From Acetobacteraceae bacterium (GTDB taxonomy: Bacteria > Pseudomonadota > Alphaproteobacteria > Acetobacterales > Acetobacteraceae): a DNA stretch of 24,680 nt. The notes under the pieces were generated by a model. That model was given only the letters and a program-made list of their open reading frames with translations, did no database searches and was not told the DNA's origin. Position numbers and translations under genes: made by a program. This document shows, in pieces, positions 8,245-16,089 of the stretch. The stretch covers positions 1 to 24,680 of the forward strand of contig CANJSR010000014.1 in the NCBI GenBank assembly GCA_947476855.1. The letters run 5' to 3'. Position 1 is the first letter of the stretch; each line of letters starts with the position of its first letter.

Positions 8245-9222
8245 ATGCGGTTTACCAAGCGGATGGGATTACTGGGTCTGGCGGGTCTGCTGGCGACGTT
8301 CGCACCGGGGATAGGGACGGCGGCGGCGCAGAGTTTTCCGACGAAACCGGTTACGATCGTCGTACCGTGGCCCGCGGGGGGCGCGACCGATCGCCATCTG
8401 CGCGTGCTGGCCGAAGCGACGAGCAAGCACCTCGGCCAACCCATCGTCATCGACAACAAGCCAGGCGCGTCCGGCACGCTCGGCGGGGCGACGATGGCCG
8501 CGGCCGCCAAGCCCGATGGCTATACACTCGCGCAGTTGCCGATCACGATCTTCCGCCTGCCCTATATGCAGAAGGTTTCATTTGATCCCGCCAAGGACTT
8601 CAGCTTCGTCATCCACGTGACCGGCTATACGTTCGGCACCGCGGTCAACAGCAAATCCCCGTGGAAGACCTGGGGCGATCTGTTGAGCTATGCGAAGGCC
8701 AACCCCGGCAAGATCCGCTACGGCACCCCCGGCACCGGCACGACGTTGCACATCACGATGGAGCAGATCGCGCTGGCCGAGGGGATCAAGTGGACCCAGG
8801 TGCCGTTCAAGGGTGAAGCCGAACAGACCGCCGCCCTGCTGGGTGAGCACGTGGAAGCGGTTGCCGGCGGCACGGGCATGGGTCCGTTGGTGGATTCCGG
8901 CGATTTCCGCATGCTGGTGGTCTGGACGGAGAATCGCTCCGCCCGGTTCCCTGACAGTCCGACCCTGGTCGAGCAGGGCCAGAAGATCATCTCGGAATCC
9001 CCTTATGGTCTTGCCGGTCCCAAGGGGATGGACCCGAAGGTCATGAAGATCCTGCATGACGCCTTCAAGAAGGGCATGGAGGAACCGATGCACCTCGCGA
9101 TCCTGAAGGAACTGTCCCAGCCGCTGATCTACAAGAACAGCGAGGACTACAAGACCTTCGCCTTGACACTGATCGAGGAGCAGAAGGCGCTGATCAAGCA
9201 ATTGGGACTCGGCGCGAAGTAA
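8245..9222 (+). CDS. tctC: Bug-family periplasmic substrate-binding protein (TctC family)
   Basis: The 325-residue extracytoplasmic receptor of the TTT transporter. The N-terminal signal peptide MRFTKRMGLLGLAGLL ends at TAAAQ (about residue 29). The mature protein starts with the Bug hallmark FPTKPVTIVVPWPAGGATD, whose PAGG-x-x-D loop contacts the ligand carboxylate, followed by VIDNKPGASGTLGG and YTLAQ. Length is standard. The frame stays open further upstream, but ATG 8245 has a GGGG ribosome-binding site and gives a proper signal peptide. It is divergent from tctB-tctA and lies 108 bp ahead of an amidohydrolase, which hints that the captured ligand is hydrolysed by that enzyme. Ligand identity is unknown. 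Confidence 0.95.
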   Translation: MRFTKRMGLLGLAGLLATFAPGIGTAAAQSFPTKPVTIVVPWPAGGATDRHLRVLAEATSKHLGQPIVIDNKPGASGTLGGATMAAAAKPDGYTLAQLPITIFRLPYMQKVSFDPAKDFSFVIHVTGYTFGTAVNSKSPWKTWGDLLSYAKANPGKIRYGTPGTGTTLHITMEQIALAEGIKWTQVPFKGEAEQTAALLGEHVEAVAGGTGMGPLVDSGDFRMLVVWTENRSARFPDSPTLVEQGQKIISESPYGLAGPKGMDPKVMKILHDAFKKGMEEPMHLAILKELSQPLIYKNSEDYKTFALTLIEEQKALIKQLGLGAK

Positions 9223-9234
9223 TCCCCGCCTTTC

Positions 9235-9260
9235 GTCCCCGCCGTGGTGGCGGCGGGGAC
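9235..9260 (+). terminator. Strong hairpin between tctC and the amidohydrolase gene
   Basis: A perfect 10-bp GC-rich stem (9235-9244 with 9251-9260) with a 6-base loop begins 12 bases after the tctC stop. No T-run follows, so it may be a weak terminator or an RNA-stabilising hairpin that sets more receptor than enzyme. Confidence 0.5.
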
Positions 9261-9330
9261 GTCGCCCGCGTGGGTTGAGCGTCGGGCCCGGTCGTGCGGT
9301 AATCGCCGCAAGCAATCGGGAGCATCGCCC

Positions 9331-10413
9331 ATGACCACCGCCACCAAGACCGCCTTCGGTCGCATCTTCCCCACGCGGGACGCCTGGCTCGCCAAGGCCC
9401 CGCCGGAGGAGATCATCGACCCGGCGCTGCCCATCATCGACACCCACCATCATCTCTGGGTCCGCACCGGCGGTGGCGCGCGGGGCGAGTCGTGGGATGT
9501 GCCCGCGTTCCGCTATCTGCTGGAGGAGTTCCTCGCGGACTGCGCCACCGGCCACAACGTCGTGGGCAGCGTGTTCCTGCAATGCCATTCGATGTACCGC
9601 GCCGACGGCCCGGAGCAGATGCGGCCGGTGGGCGAAACCGAGTTCGTCGCCGGCATCGCGGCCATGAGCGACTCGGGCGGCTACGGCAAGACCAAGTTGG
9701 CCGCCGGCATCGTGGGCTACGCCGACCTGACCGCGGGCGATTGGGTGACCCCGGTACTGGAGGCGCATATCCGCGCCGGCGGCGGGCGGTTCCGCGGCGT
9801 CCGGCACTCCTGCGGGTATGACCCTGATCCGATCATCGGCAACAGCGCCCCCGACATCCAGCCGGGCCTGTATCTGCGGGATGACTTCCGCGCTGGGATG
9901 AAGGCCCTGTCCGCGCTGGGCCTGTCGCTGGACGCCTGGGGCTTCCATCCGCAAATCCCCGACATCACCGACCTGGCGCGCGCCTTCCCGGGCACCAACA
10001 TCATCATGGGCCATTGCGGCGGGCCGCTCGGCTATGGCCGCCACGCCGGCAAGCAGGCCGAAGTCTTCGCCGAGTGGAAGAAGCACGTCACCGAACTGGC
10101 CAAGTGCCCCAACGTCACCATGAAGCTCGGCGGCATGATGATGCGGCTGGCCGCGCTGGACTACATGGCTCTGGACCGCCCACCGACCTCCACCGAACTG
10201 GCCGAAGCGTGGAAGCCCTACGTCGCGACCTGCGTCGAGTTGTTCGGCGCCGACCGCTGCATCGCCGAAAGCAACTTCCCGGTCGAGAAGATGGGCATCG
10301 GCTTCGCCGCCCTGTTCAACGCGTTGAAGCGGATTTGCGCCGGATGCTCCCAGTCCGAGAAGGAGGCGATTTTCGCGGGGACGGCGCGTCGGGTGTATCG
10401 CCTGAACTGCTGA
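9331..10413 (+). CDS. COG3618-type metal-dependent amidohydrolase
   Basis: A 360-residue TIM-barrel hydrolase of the amidohydrolase_2 group, the family of 2-pyrone-4,6-dicarboxylate and related lactonases. The metal-binding HxH is in IIDTHHHLW (His39 and His41). Further barrel motifs are FRGVRHS, the later IIMGHCGGP with a metal/substrate histidine, and CIAESNFPVEK, the position of the usual acidic residue at the strand end. ATG 9331 is chosen because the family begins about 35 residues before HxH; an upstream in-frame extension from 9244 covers the hairpin and is unlikely to be coding. It follows tctC on the same strand. Probable role is opening a lactone or hydrolysing an imported carboxylate. 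Its last 98 bp overlap the opposite-strand MmcQ gene. Confidence 0.92.
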   Translation: MTTATKTAFGRIFPTRDAWLAKAPPEEIIDPALPIIDTHHHLWVRTGGGARGESWDVPAFRYLLEEFLADCATGHNVVGSVFLQCHSMYRADGPEQMRPVGETEFVAGIAAMSDSGGYGKTKLAAGIVGYADLTAGDWVTPVLEAHIRAGGGRFRGVRHSCGYDPDPIIGNSAPDIQPGLYLRDDFRAGMKALSALGLSLDAWGFHPQIPDITDLARAFPGTNIIMGHCGGPLGYGRHAGKQAEVFAEWKKHVTELAKCPNVTMKLGGMMMRLAALDYMALDRPPTSTELAEAWKPYVATCVELFGADRCIAESNFPVEKMGIGFAALFNALKRICAGCSQSEKEAIFAGTARRVYRLNC

Positions 10414-10762
10414 CCTCGGAGCTTGGCAGGGTGGCGGCCAGCCGTTTCGGGGCCGTCATCCGCCAGCTTCGCTCGACCAGCGCCCGCATTTCGTCCCAGT
10501 CCGGATCGACGTCCAGCCAGACACCGATCCAGCCCTTGTGGCCGACATAGGGGGGCGAGAAGAACCGATCCGGAGCCGCCTCGGTCAGGATGGCCTGCGT
10601 GCCGCGGGGTGCCTTCATCCAGACCGATGGGCGGCCTTTGTCGGGATGCGCCATCGCGAAGATTTTGTCGCGGACGCGGAAGGTGGGGATTTCCCACGTT
10701 TCTCGCTCCTCGGCTTCGGGCAGGGCCATGCACAGGGCGCGGAGGCGGTTCATGGTGGTCAT
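10316..10762 (-). CDS. MmcQ/YjbR family protein
   Basis: A 148-residue protein of the MmcQ/YjbR (CyaY-like fold) family, whose molecular function is not settled. The family pattern is easy to follow: an N-terminal helix MNRLRALCMALPEAEERETW, then FRVRDKIFAMAHPDKGRPS, then PPYVGHKGWIGVWLD near residues 90-105 and the final helix WDEMRALVERSWRMTAPKRL. The family normally ends about there. The remaining roughly 35 residues (Ser/Pro/Arg-rich) are read from DNA antisense to the amidohydrolase end, so this tail is probably a fortuitous extension. The gene is convergent with the amidohydrolase and divergent from the DUF1028 gene across 87 bp. Confidence 0.87.
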   Translation of the reverse strand: MTTMNRLRALCMALPEAEERETWEIPTFRVRDKIFAMAHPDKGRPSVWMKAPRGTQAILTEAAPDRFFSPPYVGHKGWIGVWLDVDPDWDEMRALVERSWRMTAPKRLAATLPSSEVSSSGDTPDAPSPRKSPPSRTGSIRRKSASTR

Positions 10763-10849
10763 CGTGGGGCTGCCTTGCGATCGGAACCGCGCGGATCATA
10801 GCATCGGTGAAACCGGGTGGTCAGTCCGCCCCAACGGAGGAAACACGGC

Positions 10850-11524
10850 ATGACCTTCTCGATCCTCGCCCGCCGCCCCACCACCCGGATGCTCGGCATT
10901 GCGACGGCGACCAAGTCCTTCGCGGTGGGCGCGCGGGTGCCGTTCATCGTGCCGCGCCGAGGCGTCGTGGCCGTGATGTCGCGCGCCGATGCCCGGATCG
11001 GGCGGTTCGCGTGCGAGCTGCTGGAGCAGGGCTATACCGCCCAGCACGTGATCGACACGATGGTCGCAAACGATCCCTGGCCGGAACAGCGCCAGTTGGC
11101 GGTGATCGACGACGACGGGAACATGGCGGCACGCACCGGGTCGGGGAACACGCCCTGGGCGGCGCATCAGATCCATGACCAGTTCATCGTCCTCGGCAAC
11201 GTCCTGCCTGGCGTGCAGACGCTGGATGCGCTGCGGGAGACGTTCGTGAAGACGCAGGGCCAGCCTTTCGAGGATCGGCTGATGCTCGCGCTGGAAGCGG
11301 GGCGGGACGCCGGCGGGCAGATCGGCGGCCAGACCTCGGCGGCGATCCTGGTATACGACCAGGATCGTTTCGCCCGCATCGACCTGCGGGTCGACCAGCA
11401 CGACGAACCGGTGGGCGAGTTGCGCCGCGTGTTCGAGGCGTATCGTCCCTATATCCCGTACTACGTCCAGCGACAGCGGGACCCGCGGATCCCGCCGTGG
11501 CATGAATGGAAGCCCGAGGCCTGA
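10850..11524 (+). CDS. DUF1028 family protein
   Basis: A 224-residue protein of the DUF1028 family, related in fold to Ntn-type hydrolases. The start MTFSILARRPTTRMLGIATATKSFAVG is the conserved family N-terminus; the second half contains VIDDDGNMAARTGSGN, QFIVLGNVL and the acidic LMLALEAGRDAGGQIGGQTSAAILV. ATG 10850 has GGAGG 9 bases upstream. DUF1028 genes often lie in catabolic or amidohydrolase clusters, as here, and sometimes next to peptidase or urease-like genes. No reaction has been assigned with confidence. It converges with the dehydrogenase gene with only 4 bp between the stops and no visible terminator. Confidence 0.93.
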   Translation: MTFSILARRPTTRMLGIATATKSFAVGARVPFIVPRRGVVAVMSRADARIGRFACELLEQGYTAQHVIDTMVANDPWPEQRQLAVIDDDGNMAARTGSGNTPWAAHQIHDQFIVLGNVLPGVQTLDALRETFVKTQGQPFEDRLMLALEAGRDAGGQIGGQTSAAILVYDQDRFARIDLRVDQHDEPVGELRRVFEAYRPYIPYYVQRQRDPRIPPWHEWKPEA

Positions 11525-11528
11525 AGGT

Positions 11529-12302
11529 TCAGAACGCCGAATACCCGCCGTCGATCACGAAGGTATCGCCGGTGTGGTATTGGGAAGCCGAACTCATGAG
11601 GTAGACGGCGATTCCGCCGAAATCGTCGCCGGTGCCCCAGCGGCGCATGGGCACGCGGGGGGCCACTTTCTTCTGAAATCCTTCCGTCTGGAACCATTTC
11701 GCGGTCATGTCGGTTTCGATCCAGCCGGGTAGGATCGAATGGGCGCGGATGCCGTAGCGGGCGAATTCCACCGCGAGCGAGCGGGTCATCGACACCATGC
11801 CGCCCTTGGTGGCCGAGTAATGTTCGCTGCGCGGCGATGCCTCGATCGCGGCGAGCGAGGCGGTGCCGGCCAGCACGCCGCCCTGGCCGTGCTTGACCAT
11901 GTGGCGGGCGGCGGCGCGGAAGGTGAAGAAGGCGCCATCGAGGTTGATGCGCATGACCCGGCGCCATTCCTCGGCCGACATGTCCAGGAAGGTGGTGACC
12001 CCACGGCCGGACACGCCGGCATTGGCGAAGCAGCCATCGACCTGGCCGAAGACGTCCAGCACTCGGGCGAAGGTGGCGTCGACGGCGGCTTCGTCGCCGA
12101 CATCGCATTCCATCGTCTCGATCCGGCGGCCGGTGTCGGCCAGTGCGGCCTTGGCGGCGGCGTTCTTGTCGGCGTTGGTGCCCCAGATGGCGATATCCGC
12201 GCCAGCCTGTGCCATGGCGCGCGCCATGCCCAGGCCGATGCCGCTGTTGCCGCCGGTCACCAGGGCAACCTTCCCGGTCAGGTCGAAGGGGTTGTAGGCC
12301 AC
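11529..12302 (-). CDS. Short-chain dehydrogenase/reductase (classical SDR)
   Basis: A 257-residue NAD(P)-dependent oxidoreductase with every classical SDR feature. The cofactor loop TGGNSGIG is at 16-23, CDVGD at 66-70, ANAG at 93-96, and the active site is Ser149, Tyr162 and Lys166 (HYSATKGG). The end, GDTFVIDGGYSAF, is typical of the family. It starts at GTG 12302, supported by an AGGAG site 8 bases upstream. Divergent from the cupin-like gene across 126 bp. Substrate is unknown; nearby hydrolases suggest oxidation or reduction of a hydroxy or keto product of the same pathway. Confidence 0.95.
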   Translation of the reverse strand: MAYNPFDLTGKVALVTGGNSGIGLGMARAMAQAGADIAIWGTNADKNAAAKAALADTGRRIETMECDVGDEAAVDATFARVLDVFGQVDGCFANAGVSGRGVTTFLDMSAEEWRRVMRINLDGAFFTFRAAARHMVKHGQGGVLAGTASLAAIEASPRSEHYSATKGGMVSMTRSLAVEFARYGIRAHSILPGWIETDMTAKWFQTEGFQKKVAPRVPMRRWGTGDDFGGIAVYLMSSASQYHTGDTFVIDGGYSAF

Positions 12303-12428
12303 GTTGCGTCTCCTCTGCGTGCTGTCGGTTCTCTAGCACCGCCGAGGGAAACGGCAACCAAGCGCGTCTCTGGTGTGGAGGGCGCGTTCGGTATAGGATC
12401 GCGCGGGAAGAGAACAACGAGGCACGCC

Positions 12429-13196
12429 ATGATCCTGACCGCGGACAGCGTCGTCGCACACCAGACCAATCGCCGGAAGACCGGCAACGGGTGGCACACG
12501 ACCTATATTGGCCAGAACCGCAACACGTTGAAGGACGGCGAAGCGATGCCGGCCGACGACATCATCTATCCGATGGCCTTCCTGGTGGAGAAAGAGCCAG
12601 GCGCGATCGTGAAGCCGCATTTCCACTCCGCCGATCAGTATCAGGTGATCGTGCAGGGCGGCGGCAAGATGGGCATCCACGATGTCGCGTCAGTCGCGGT
12701 CCACTACACGGATCGTTACTCCGCCTACGGCCCGATCATCGCGGCCGAGGAAGGCGTGTCCTGGTTCACCCTTCGCAATGCCTGGGACCCCGGCGCGCGC
12801 TATATGCCGGCCCATCGCCTGCAACTGCGTGAAGCGCGGGCGCGCTGGCAGCACCGCGAAGCCACCTGCGGTCCGTTCGGAGCCCTGTCGGACGCTGAAC
12901 GGTCGGCGTTGACCAGCGTGACCGGCTCCGAGGTGATCGAGACGACCAAGGACGGGCTTGGCACCTGGCGCTATACCGTACCGGCGAATGGCTCCATCGG
13001 CGGCCCTGAGCCGGCCACGGGCGGCGGGCAGTTCTGGTTGGTGACGTCCGGCTCCGCCTGCGTGCCGGGCGGTTCGCTGCTGCCGGTCAATTCCTGCGTG
13101 TTCGTCGGGCCTGACGACGCGGCCGCGACGCTGATCGCCGGTCCGATGGGGGCCGACCTGCTGTGCATGCAGTTCCCGCTGCTCGCGCGGGACTGA
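12429..13196 (+). CDS. Cupin-like protein with a single intact cupin motif
   Basis: A 255-residue protein that I do not recognise at family level. Residues 55-85 carry a cupin motif 1, with His64-x-His66, Gln72 and a glycine-rich turn (VIVQGGGKMG). The region expected to hold cupin motif 2 (about 98-116, YGPIIAAEEGVSWFTLR) lacks the usual histidine, so metal binding would be incomplete. A second beta-rich part (about 180-255, QFWLVTSGSACVPGGS) may be another cupin-like half without metal ligands. ATG 12429 is chosen because the frame upstream is antisense to the dehydrogenase. A TATAGGAT element about 30 bases ahead of the start could be a -10 box. Function may be sensing or binding a small molecule; this is inference. 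Confidence 0.78.
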   Translation: MILTADSVVAHQTNRRKTGNGWHTTYIGQNRNTLKDGEAMPADDIIYPMAFLVEKEPGAIVKPHFHSADQYQVIVQGGGKMGIHDVASVAVHYTDRYSAYGPIIAAEEGVSWFTLRNAWDPGARYMPAHRLQLREARARWQHREATCGPFGALSDAERSALTSVTGSEVIETTKDGLGTWRYTVPANGSIGGPEPATGGGQFWLVTSGSACVPGGSLLPVNSCVFVGPDDAAATLIAGPMGADLLCMQFPLLARD

Positions 13197-13203
13197 CCGG
13201 GCC

Positions 13204-13380
13204 ATGGGCGGCGGCGATGCCACCATGCGTTGGGTATGGTGGGCGGTGGGGGCTGGGATCAGCTTCGTCGCGGTCGCCGTCGCCGTCTTTGCCCTCAACA
13301 TGCACGGCGCCCTTCTGCTCGGCTGGGCGATCGGCATGATCATCGCCGCCGTGCTGATGCTGTTCAAGCGGACGGCCTGA
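13204..13380 (+). CDS. Small two-helix membrane protein
   Basis: A 58-codon frame starting at ATG 13204, 7 bases after the cupin-like gene stop, ending at TGA 13380. It encodes MGGGDATMRWVWWAV at the N-terminus, then two hydrophobic segments at about residues 10-30 and 35-53, separated by NMHGA, and a short basic tail KRTA. An inner start at 13225 is possible. The tight spacing, sharp hydrophobic pattern and positive-charged end support a real gene. I do not recognise a family. It sits between the cupin-like gene and the D-aminoacylase-type gene, 55 bp ahead of the latter. Confidence 0.65.
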   Translation: MGGGDATMRWVWWAVGAGISFVAVAVAVFALNMHGALLLGWAIGMIIAAVLMLFKRTA

Positions 13381-13435
13381 GCCCTCCGCATCGGATAAGA
13401 ATTGGCGGGGAATCCCGCTTCCTGAGGAGAGTTCC

Positions 13436-15148
13436 ATGGCTGATTTCGATCTCGTGATCCGAGGCGGCACCGTCGTCGATGGCACCGGGCGCGTCCCGGT
13501 CGAGGCGGATGTCGGTGTGTCCGGCAACAAGATTACCCAGGTCGGCCGCATCGCCGGCCGCGGCACCGAGGAAATCGACGCCAAGGGCAAGCTGGTCACG
13601 CCCGGCTTCGTCGACATCCACACGCATTACGACGCGCAGGCGGTGTGGGACTCCCACATGACCCCGTCGTCCAACCACGGCATCACGACCGCCGTGATGG
13701 GCAATTGCGGCGTCGGCTTTGCGCCCTGCCGCCCGGCCGACCGGGAAAAGCTGATCGAGCTGATGGAAGGGGTGGAGGACATCCCCGGCGCCGTCATGCA
13801 CGAGGGGCTCAAGTGGGAATGGGAAAGCTTCGGCGAATACCTCACGGCCCTGGAACGCCGCCAGCGGGACATGGACATCTGCGCCCTGCTGCCGCACGCC
13901 GCCGTCCGCGTCTTCGTGATGGGCGAACGCGCCTTGCAGCTTGAAAACGCGAACCAGGCCGATATCGCCCAGATGCGCCAGATCGCGGCCGAGGCGATGC
14001 GCCAGGGGGCATTCGGCTTCTCCACATCCCGCAGTCTGAGCCACAAGACTCTGCGCGGCGATCCGACGCCGACGCTGCGGGCGCAGGAAGATGAACTCAC
14101 CGGCATCGCGATGGGCATGAAGGACGCCGGGTCGGGCATGCTGGAGATGGTGTCGGAATGGCTCCCCGATCATAACGCCGAATTCGCCATGCTGCGCCGA
14201 GTGATCGAGGCCTGCCAGCGGCCGGCGGTGTTCACCCTGACCCAGCGGCATGCGCGCCCGGAAGTGTGGCGCGACCTGCTCGCCGGTGCCGACAAGGCGA
14301 ACGCCGATGGTCTCTCCATCCGCCCCGTCTTCGCCCCCCGCGCCATCGGCGTGCTGCTGGGCCTGACCGGCAGCCAGAACCCCTTCGCCGGCTGCCGCAC
14401 CTATCGCACCATCGCCCACCTGCCGGTCGCGGACCGGGTGGCGGAGATGCGGAAGCCCGAGGTGAAGGCGGCGATCCTGAGCGAGGACCCGAAGGAGGGG
14501 AACACCTTCCCGCTGTTCCACCGGCTGTCGTTCGACTACATGTTCCGCTTCGGCAACCCTCCAAACTACCTGCCGCAAAAGGAAAACAGCTTCGCGGCCG
14601 AGGCGGCCCGGCGCGGGATCACGCCCGAGGAAATCGCCTATGATGCGCTGCTGGAAGATGACGGCAACGCCTTCATCTACCTGACGCTGTCGAACTATGC
14701 CTATGGCGACCTGTCGATGTCGGAGACGCTGCTGGGCAACCGCAACACGATCATGGGGCTGGGCGACGGCGGGGCGCATGTCGCGTTCATCCTCGATGCC
14801 GGCTACCAGACTTGGCTGCTGACGCATTGGGGGCGTGACCGGAAGCGCTTCGACGTGCCGGAGCTGGTGCGGCGGCTGACGTCCGATACCGCGCGGGCGG
14901 CGGGCCTGCTGGATCGCGGCGTGATCGCGCCTGGCATGAAGGCCGATCTGAACGTGATCGACTGGGATCGCCTCGGCGCCGGGTCACCGTATGTCGTCAA
15001 CGACCTGCCGGCGGGTGGCAAGCGGCTGATGCAGAAGGTCATGGGCTACGATGCGACCGTCCTGTCGGGGCGGATCACCTTCCGCGGCGGCGAACCGACC
15101 GGTGACCTGCCGGGCAAGCTGGTCCGGGGGCCTCAGGCAGCGGCCTGA
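13436..15148 (+). CDS. N-acyl-D-amino-acid deacylase-family amidohydrolase
   Basis: A 570-residue amidohydrolase_3 enzyme of the D-aminoacylase type, which removes acyl groups from N-acyl-D-amino acids or hydrolyses related amides. The small beta domain begins MADFDLVIRGGTVVDGTG. The metal-site HxH is His62/His64 in VDIHTHYDAQ, with Cys91 in GNCGVGFAP, a conserved ligand of D-aminoacylases. The catalytic Asp is probably Asp444 in GLGDGGAH. The tail GVIAPGMKADLNVID closes the beta domain. Start is supported by GAGGAG about 8 bases upstream. Many annotated members act on other amides or hydantoin-like rings, so the substrate remains open. It converges with the carbonic anhydrase gene, with 6 bp between stops. 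Confidence 0.94.
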   Translation: MADFDLVIRGGTVVDGTGRVPVEADVGVSGNKITQVGRIAGRGTEEIDAKGKLVTPGFVDIHTHYDAQAVWDSHMTPSSNHGITTAVMGNCGVGFAPCRPADREKLIELMEGVEDIPGAVMHEGLKWEWESFGEYLTALERRQRDMDICALLPHAAVRVFVMGERALQLENANQADIAQMRQIAAEAMRQGAFGFSTSRSLSHKTLRGDPTPTLRAQEDELTGIAMGMKDAGSGMLEMVSEWLPDHNAEFAMLRRVIEACQRPAVFTLTQRHARPEVWRDLLAGADKANADGLSIRPVFAPRAIGVLLGLTGSQNPFAGCRTYRTIAHLPVADRVAEMRKPEVKAAILSEDPKEGNTFPLFHRLSFDYMFRFGNPPNYLPQKENSFAAEAARRGITPEEIAYDALLEDDGNAFIYLTLSNYAYGDLSMSETLLGNRNTIMGLGDGGAHVAFILDAGYQTWLLTHWGRDRKRFDVPELVRRLTSDTARAAGLLDRGVIAPGMKADLNVIDWDRLGAGSPYVVNDLPAGGKRLMQKVMGYDATVLSGRITFRGGEPTGDLPGKLVRGPQAAA

Positions 15149-15154
15149 GGCCTG

Positions 15155-15898
15155 TCACGAGGGAGAAAGAACGTATCGACGGTTGAGCGGTTGGACCGGC
15201 CGAGCGTGTGGGGGAAAAGCGGAGACGTAGGCGCTCAGTTGTTCCTTCGATAGCTCGATCGGGTCAACCATCAGCACCCAGTTGACGTTTTCAGTGCAGG
15301 GCGGCGTCGTCAGTGATCCAGCGTAACGGTACTGATCGCGTCGCCTCGGCAGCAGGTCCGGCAGCCGCACGATGGTGTCGGAGCGTGCGCGCTGTCCGCG
15401 CAAGAGCGGCAGCGTCGCCCAAAGCGGCTGCAGGACCGGGTTCGCGGCCCCCTCGACCACGAGGAGGCCCAGAACGGCGAGGTCACCGTTGGCGTGGCGA
15501 TGGACGGCATGGACCGACATGGGAAAGCCCTGACCCGCGAGCTTGTGTTCGCCCGGTTGATGGAAATGCACGGCCAGCAGATCAAACCGTCGTCCATCCA
15601 GCACCATGAAGCTGCCTGGCTCCGGATTCAGCGCCATGTTGAAGCCGGGGTTGACCACTGAAAGTGGGGTCGGCCGCCAATGGACCTCGGCTGGCGGAAG
15701 GCGGGCGGCGATCGGATCCTGGAGATCGACGGGGGACTGCTGAGAGCCGTCACCGCACGCCCGGAACGCTCCGTTCAGTTGTCCCCAATGGGCAGGGCCG
15801 TCCGCGCCGTCGTAGCTCCACCCGGTTTCCTGTGCGCGTGCCAGGTTTGGCAAGCAGCAGGCGGCGAACAGGGACGCGAGGGTGGTGCGGCGGCGCAT
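15155..15898 (-). CDS. Periplasmic alpha-carbonic anhydrase with altered active site
   Basis: A 247-residue alpha-class carbonic anhydrase fold; the family hydrates CO2 at a zinc. A signal peptide ends at ARAQ (about residue 23), so it acts in the periplasm. The three zinc histidines are present: His111 and His113 in AVHFHQPGEH, and His130 in PMSVHAVHRH. Thr198 in GSLTTPPCTE and Glu117 (GEH) match the gatekeeper pair, and Cys48/Cys201 match the bacterial disulfide. However, the proton-shuttle His is Phe86, and the second-shell Gln and Glu that support the zinc ligands are Ala109 and Ser128. Activity may therefore be low or changed. ATG 15898 has AAAGGGG upstream. Family is firm, activity is not. 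Confidence 0.92.
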   Translation of the reverse strand: MRRRTTLASLFAACCLPNLARAQETGWSYDGADGPAHWGQLNGAFRACGDGSQQSPVDLQDPIAARLPPAEVHWRPTPLSVVNPGFNMALNPEPGSFMVLDGRRFDLLAVHFHQPGEHKLAGQGFPMSVHAVHRHANGDLAVLGLLVVEGAANPVLQPLWATLPLLRGQRARSDTIVRLPDLLPRRRDQYRYAGSLTTPPCTENVNWVLMVDPIELSKEQLSAYVSAFPPHARPVQPLNRRYVLSPS

Positions 15899-16043
15899 GG
15901 CATGCCCCTTTCAGGCAGGTGGTACACGACAGCCTGAATCGTGCCACATGCAGCACGACCCGACAAAGGGGGGGTGCATTGGGGGCAGGGGTCTACAGGA
16001 AATTGCGATCCCGCGGACCGCAAGGTCATGGCCTGCGAACAAC

Positions 16044-16079
16044 GAAAGGCTGGCGCCCCTTCGACCCGGAGCGCCAGCC
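16044..16079 (-). terminator. Intrinsic terminator after the nitroreductase gene
   Basis: A 9-bp perfect stem (16048-16056 with 16071-16079) with a 14-base loop lies 10 bases past the nitroreductase stop. On the minus strand it is followed by TTTCGTTGTT. The rest of the gap up to 15899 shows nothing further. Confidence 0.75.
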
Positions 16080-16089
16080 AGAATCTTTC

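Noticed and set aside
8578..10086. A 502-codon minus-strand open frame opposite tctC and the amidohydrolase
   Set aside because: Antisense shadow of two clear genes; no ribosome-binding site or motif.
11739..12428. An upstream extension of the cupin-like gene to the first in-frame start
   Set aside because: These 230 codons are antisense to the SDR gene and show no motif; the real start at 12429 fits the divergent gene layout.
13364..14827. A 487-codon minus-strand open frame opposite the D-aminoacylase-type gene
   Set aside because: Antisense shadow; the plus strand carries all metal-site motifs of the amidohydrolase.
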